The notes under the pieces were generated by a model. It was given only the letters and a program-made list of their open reading frames with translations. It was not told where the DNA came from and did no database searches. 46,306 nucleotides of DNA. It comes from Verrucomicrobiia bacterium (GTDB taxonomy: Bacteria; Verrucomicrobiota; Verrucomicrobiia; JABWAM01). Positions 43,796 through 46,306 of the stretch are shown here, piece after piece (the first letter of the stretch is position 1; every line of letters begins with the position of its first letter). The stretch is taken from assembly GCA_020849895.1 (NCBI GenBank), contig JADZFN010000018.1, positions 1-46,306 of the forward strand, read 5' to 3'. A program made the position numbers and the translations under genes.

Positions 43796-45601
43796 ATGAG
43801 CGATGCCGCGTTGCGCACCGACGGAGCGCTGGAAGCCCAGCCTCGAATGGGAGTGCGTAATCTGCACAATTATTTCTATTGTCCGCGTCTTTTCTACTTC
43901 CAGTGGGTCGAGAACATCTTTCAAGAAAACGCGGATACCGTGGAGGGGCGTCATGTTCACCGGAACGTGGATGTGTCCACACGGCTTGCCGATCCGAAGG
44001 AGTTGAATTTGGCGGAAGGCGTAAGGCTACGGTCGTTGCGGTTGGAGAGCGAGGCGCTTGGTCTGACCGGCGTTGTGGACCTTGTCGAGGGCGAGCCCGA
44101 AGGGACGAAAGTCTTGGATTACAAGAAAGGCGCGGCGCGGCGCAACGCGGAAGGAGAACGGATCGCCAAGGAGCCGGATGCTGTCCAAATCGCAGCGTAT
44201 GCGCTCCTCCTTGCCGAGCGGGGAATCAAGGTCGCCCGCGGCGCGATTTACTATGCCGCCGATAAACGTCAGGTCGCAGTCGAACTGACCGAAAGCCTTT
44301 TTGAGCGGGTACGGCGAGGCGTCGCCGAAGCTCGCGCCGTGGCGGCATCAGGAACGTGTCCACCTCCGCTGCGCGAGGACCCGCGGTGTTTGTATTGCTC
44401 GGCCTATCCGATTTGTCTTCCGAAGGAATCGCTCTGGTGGGCCAGTGCGAGACGGGAGTTCATTCCGGATCCGCAGATGAGGTTCGCGTTCGACTCCAAG
44501 TCGGGAGATGCGCTACGGGATCGCCTTCTGGATGTCCTCGAGTTCGCCGCGGAGACGTCCGGCAAGGCGTCTCCGACTCTCCAGCCGCCGCGCCCGGAGC
44601 GCGACGAAGGCGAGGTTCTTGTGGTTCAAACTCCCGGTGCTCAGGTCGGCCAGCGGGGCGAAGAAATTACCGTCAGCGTCAAGGGGGAGCTCCTCCGGAA
44701 GCTCCCCGGACATCAGGTGCGCGCGATCTATCTTTATGGCGCCGTTCAACTGACGGCTCAAGCCGTGGCGACATGCCTGGACCTCGGCATTGATCTCGCT
44801 TATTTTTCTCCTGCCGGTCGTTTCTTGGGAATGCTTCGCGGGCTGCCTACAAGCGGCGTTGACGCCCGGCGAGGACAATACCGACTCTTCGAGTTGTCCG
44901 GAGTCCGACTTCGGTTGGCGCGCGAGGTGGTGCGCGCGAAAATTCACAACCAACGAGTGATGCTCATGCGCAACGGAGAGGTTTCCGAGCAATGTCTGCG
45001 CGTGTTGGCGCACTTTCGCGAGGCTGCCGGAAGCGCGAACGGTCTGACTGAATTGTTGGGCATCGAGGGCAATGCGGCGGCGGTCTATTTCGAACAGTTC
45101 GAGTCCATGTTGAAGGAACGCGAGGATTGGAAGTTCGATTGGCGCGGCAGGAACCGCCGGCCTCCGCGCGACCCCGTCAACGCATTGCTCTCGCTTGGTT
45201 ATTCGATGCTGGTGAAGGAGCTCGCCGGAGTCTGCTATGCAGTGGGGCTCGATCCGTTTCTCGGATTCATGCATCAGCCGCGTTACGGACGGCCGGCGCT
45301 CGCGCTGGACCTGATGGAGGAGTTTCGTCCGCTTGTGGCGGACAGCGTGGCGATCAGCCTCATCAATCGCGGAGAGCTGGGACCGGAAGATTTTATTTGC
45401 AGCACGAACGGTGCTTTTCTGAATGATCATGGGAGGAAGGTATTCTGGGAAGCGTGGTTTCGGAGGATGGATACGGAAGTCAGCCATCCCGAATTCGGCT
45501 ACAAAATGGCGTATCGTCGGATGTTGGACGTCCAAGCGCGGCAGCTCTGGCGTTTCGTCCGCGGAGAAGCCGGGGAATATCACGGGTTCACCACGCGATG
45601 A
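43796..45601 (+). CDS. cas4-cas1: Cas4-Cas1 fusion (adaptation nuclease-integrase)
   Basis: This 601-aa fusion is typical of type V-B loci. The Cas4 part (about 1-215) has the RecB-like site with Asp108 and Lys110 (VLDYKKG), Gln in PDAVQIAAYALLL, and an Fe-S set: Cys29 in FYCPRLFYF, with Cys198, Cys201 and Cys207 in RCLYCSAYPIC. The Cas1 integrase (about 280-601) has Glu424 (LLGIEGNAAA), His493 (GFMHQPRYGR) and Asp505 (ALDLMEEFRP). Cas4 selects and trims prespacers by PAM; Cas1 with Cas2 inserts them at the leader end. It starts 3 bases after cas12b and overlaps cas2 by 4 bases. Confidence 0.96.
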   Translation: MSDAALRTDGALEAQPRMGVRNLHNYFYCPRLFYFQWVENIFQENADTVEGRHVHRNVDVSTRLADPKELNLAEGVRLRSLRLESEALGLTGVVDLVEGEPEGTKVLDYKKGAARRNAEGERIAKEPDAVQIAAYALLLAERGIKVARGAIYYAADKRQVAVELTESLFERVRRGVAEARAVAASGTCPPPLREDPRCLYCSAYPICLPKESLWWASARREFIPDPQMRFAFDSKSGDALRDRLLDVLEFAAETSGKASPTLQPPRPERDEGEVLVVQTPGAQVGQRGEEITVSVKGELLRKLPGHQVRAIYLYGAVQLTAQAVATCLDLGIDLAYFSPAGRFLGMLRGLPTSGVDARRGQYRLFELSGVRLRLAREVVRAKIHNQRVMLMRNGEVSEQCLRVLAHFREAAGSANGLTELLGIEGNAAAVYFEQFESMLKEREDWKFDWRGRNRRPPRDPVNALLSLGYSMLVKELAGVCYAVGLDPFLGFMHQPRYGRPALALDLMEEFRPLVADSVAISLINRGELGPEDFICSTNGAFLNDHGRKVFWEAWFRRMDTEVSHPEFGYKMAYRRMLDVQARQLWRFVRGEAGEYHGFTTR

Positions 45602-45891
45602 GCGAGCGCATCCGTTATCTCGTGAGTTACGACGTTCGTGATCCCAAACGATTGCGGCGTGTAGCGAAGACACTCGAAGGGTTCGGAGCACGGTTGCAAT
45701 ACTCAGTCTTCGAATGCCTTTTGGACGGCACACGCCTTTCCCTATTGAAGGCCGGTTTATCCGGCGAACTCAATCACGACGAAGATCAGGTGCTTTTCGT
45801 GGCGTTGGATGCGAAAAATGCGGACGCCTCGTTGACGATTGAGGCGATGGGACAGCCTTATACCGTGCGTTCGCGTGTGACCATCCTTTGA
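45598..45891 (+). CDS. cas2: Cas2
   Basis: This 97-aa protein is the dimeric scaffold that joins two Cas1 dimers in spacer integration. It has the N-terminal LVSYDVRDPKRLRRVAKTLE strand-helix with the conserved Asp, the typical RLQYSVFECLL second strand, and a C-terminal VRSRVTIL strand. The ATG at 45598 overlaps the cas4-cas1 stop (ATGA). The same frame is open further upstream, but only inside cas1. Confidence 0.95.
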   Translation: MSERIRYLVSYDVRDPKRLRRVAKTLEGFGARLQYSVFECLLDGTRLSLLKAGLSGELNHDEDQVLFVALDAKNADASLTIEAMGQPYTVRSRVTIL

Positions 45892-46192
45892 TTGACGCCA
45901 TCTCAAAGATGTGCTTCGATAGCTTTGGCAATCGTGCCACCGACCACTCATTCTCCGCCATTGGATGAGCAGGTTCTCTGAAATCGTGAGCGACCGAGGT
46001 GCTTCGACCGAGCGCGCGAGTGCGGTCGAGCTCGATCTCTTCCTTTGGCGCGCTCGCAAGCGATAAATCGTTGTTTGTGTGAGGTTTGCGTGGGTGCCGA
46101 TCGGCCGGATTCAATTCTGAGAGCGCAGATATGCCGTTTGCTCGCAAACATGCGAGCAAGAAGCTCTGTACCAAGGACTTGCGTATGGTGGG
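45892..46192 (+). other. CRISPR leader / possible tracrRNA region
   Basis: This is 301 bases without a protein gene, between cas2 and the first repeat. It holds a stretch complementary to the repeat (TGAAATCG at 45979-45986, then a gapped match on to about 46003). A 7-bp stem follows at once (TCGACCG 46004-46010 with CGGTCGA 46023-46029). Then come a 10-base palindrome GCCGATCGGC (46096-46105), a repeat-like ATTCAA/TGAG stretch to about 46126, and a perfect 8-bp stem TTGCTCGC/GCGAGCAA (46138-46159). Type V-B needs a tracrRNA, and these are candidates for its anti-repeat and hairpins. Strand cannot be fixed from sequence alone. Confidence 0.5.
46138..46159. promoter_or_regulatory. Perfect 8-bp hairpin just before the array
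   Basis: TTGCTCGC (46138-46145) and GCGAGCAA (46152-46159) pair around a 6-base loop, 33 bases before the first repeat. It could be an integration-host or Cas1-Cas2 leader signal, or a hairpin of the guide or tracrRNA. The pairing is seen directly; the role is unknown. Confidence 0.4.
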
Positions 46193-46306
46193 GCCGCAGT
46201 CGTCGCGATTTCAACGAGCTTGAGGCGGTCGTGGGACGAGGAGATGATGAATACGCGCAGCGTGCCGCAGTCGTCGCGATTTCAACGAGCTTGAGGCGGT
46301 TCCAGG
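46193..46306. CRISPR. Start of the type V-B CRISPR array (continues past the window)
   Basis: Two identical 37-base repeats at 46193-46229 and 46264-46300 begin GCCGCAGTCGTCG and end GCTTGAGGCGGT. They flank one 34-base spacer (46230-46263); a second spacer starts at 46301 and is cut by the window edge. The repeat ends pair with each other (GCCGC with GCGGT, one G-U pair). The array follows cas2 and the leader region. Orientation of transcription cannot be proven here. Confidence 0.93.

Overview
The window is a compact, GC-rich bacterial chromosome segment. A 60-base sample in the addA-like gene (36241-36300) is 49/60 G+C. Many genes abut or overlap, and few starts have a clear Shine-Dalgarno sequence. 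No rRNA is present, so taxonomy is inferred. Four features together suggest a PVC-group bacterium, most likely Verrucomicrobiota: a threonyl-tRNA synthetase without a TGS domain, an EF-P with a PGNLRAF loop, a tandem NDK-fold protein and a MetX-MetW fusion. This is inference, not proof.

Layout. 1-550 is non-coding with several inverted repeats. 551-11057 holds thrS (-), ptsI, an Old Yellow Enzyme-family oxidoreductase, a small DUF6941-like protein, a GH57 amylase-like enzyme, then an aspartate-type aminotransferase and a tandem NDK-fold protein (both -). 11175-16577 holds a promoter and leader before a metX-metW fusion, efp, a polysaccharide deacetylase (-), a YacP-like NYN protein (-) and a PpiC-type lipoprotein. 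16581-24696 holds a tail-specific protease, a DUF1015 protein and ispH (all -), plsY-gpsA (+) and a nitronate-monooxygenase-like protein (-). 24739-31094 holds aspS, folD and an RsuA/RluB-type pseudouridine synthase (all -), then a Dabb protein, a PII protein, an isochorismatase-family hydrolase and a GT4 glycosyltransferase (all +). 31122-37606 is an AddB/AddA-like nuclease-helicase pair, followed by a GH63/trehalase-like hydrolase (-).

The right end (39458 to the window edge) is a type V-B CRISPR-Cas locus: a very large Cas12b (1444 aa from the preferred start), a Cas4-Cas1 fusion, Cas2, a roughly 300-base leader or tracrRNA region, and the start of a CRISPR array with a 37-base repeat and 34-base spacer. 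The three cas genes are tightly coupled, with a 3-base gap and then a 4-base ATGA overlap. In this arrangement Cas4-Cas1 and Cas2 would capture spacers, and Cas12b with crRNA and tracrRNA would cut DNA through its single RuvC site. The locus is visibly less GC-rich than its neighbours (29/60 G+C at 40081-40140), consistent with horizontal acquisition.

The most interesting signals are the enlarged Cas12b with a partly kept zinc ribbon, repeat-like and anti-repeat-like elements both upstream of cas12b and in the cas2-array gap (tracrRNA candidates), the MetX-MetW fusion with a structured leader, the EF-P with Asn at the tip that is usually modified, and a tandem NDK-fold protein whose first half lacks the catalytic signature.
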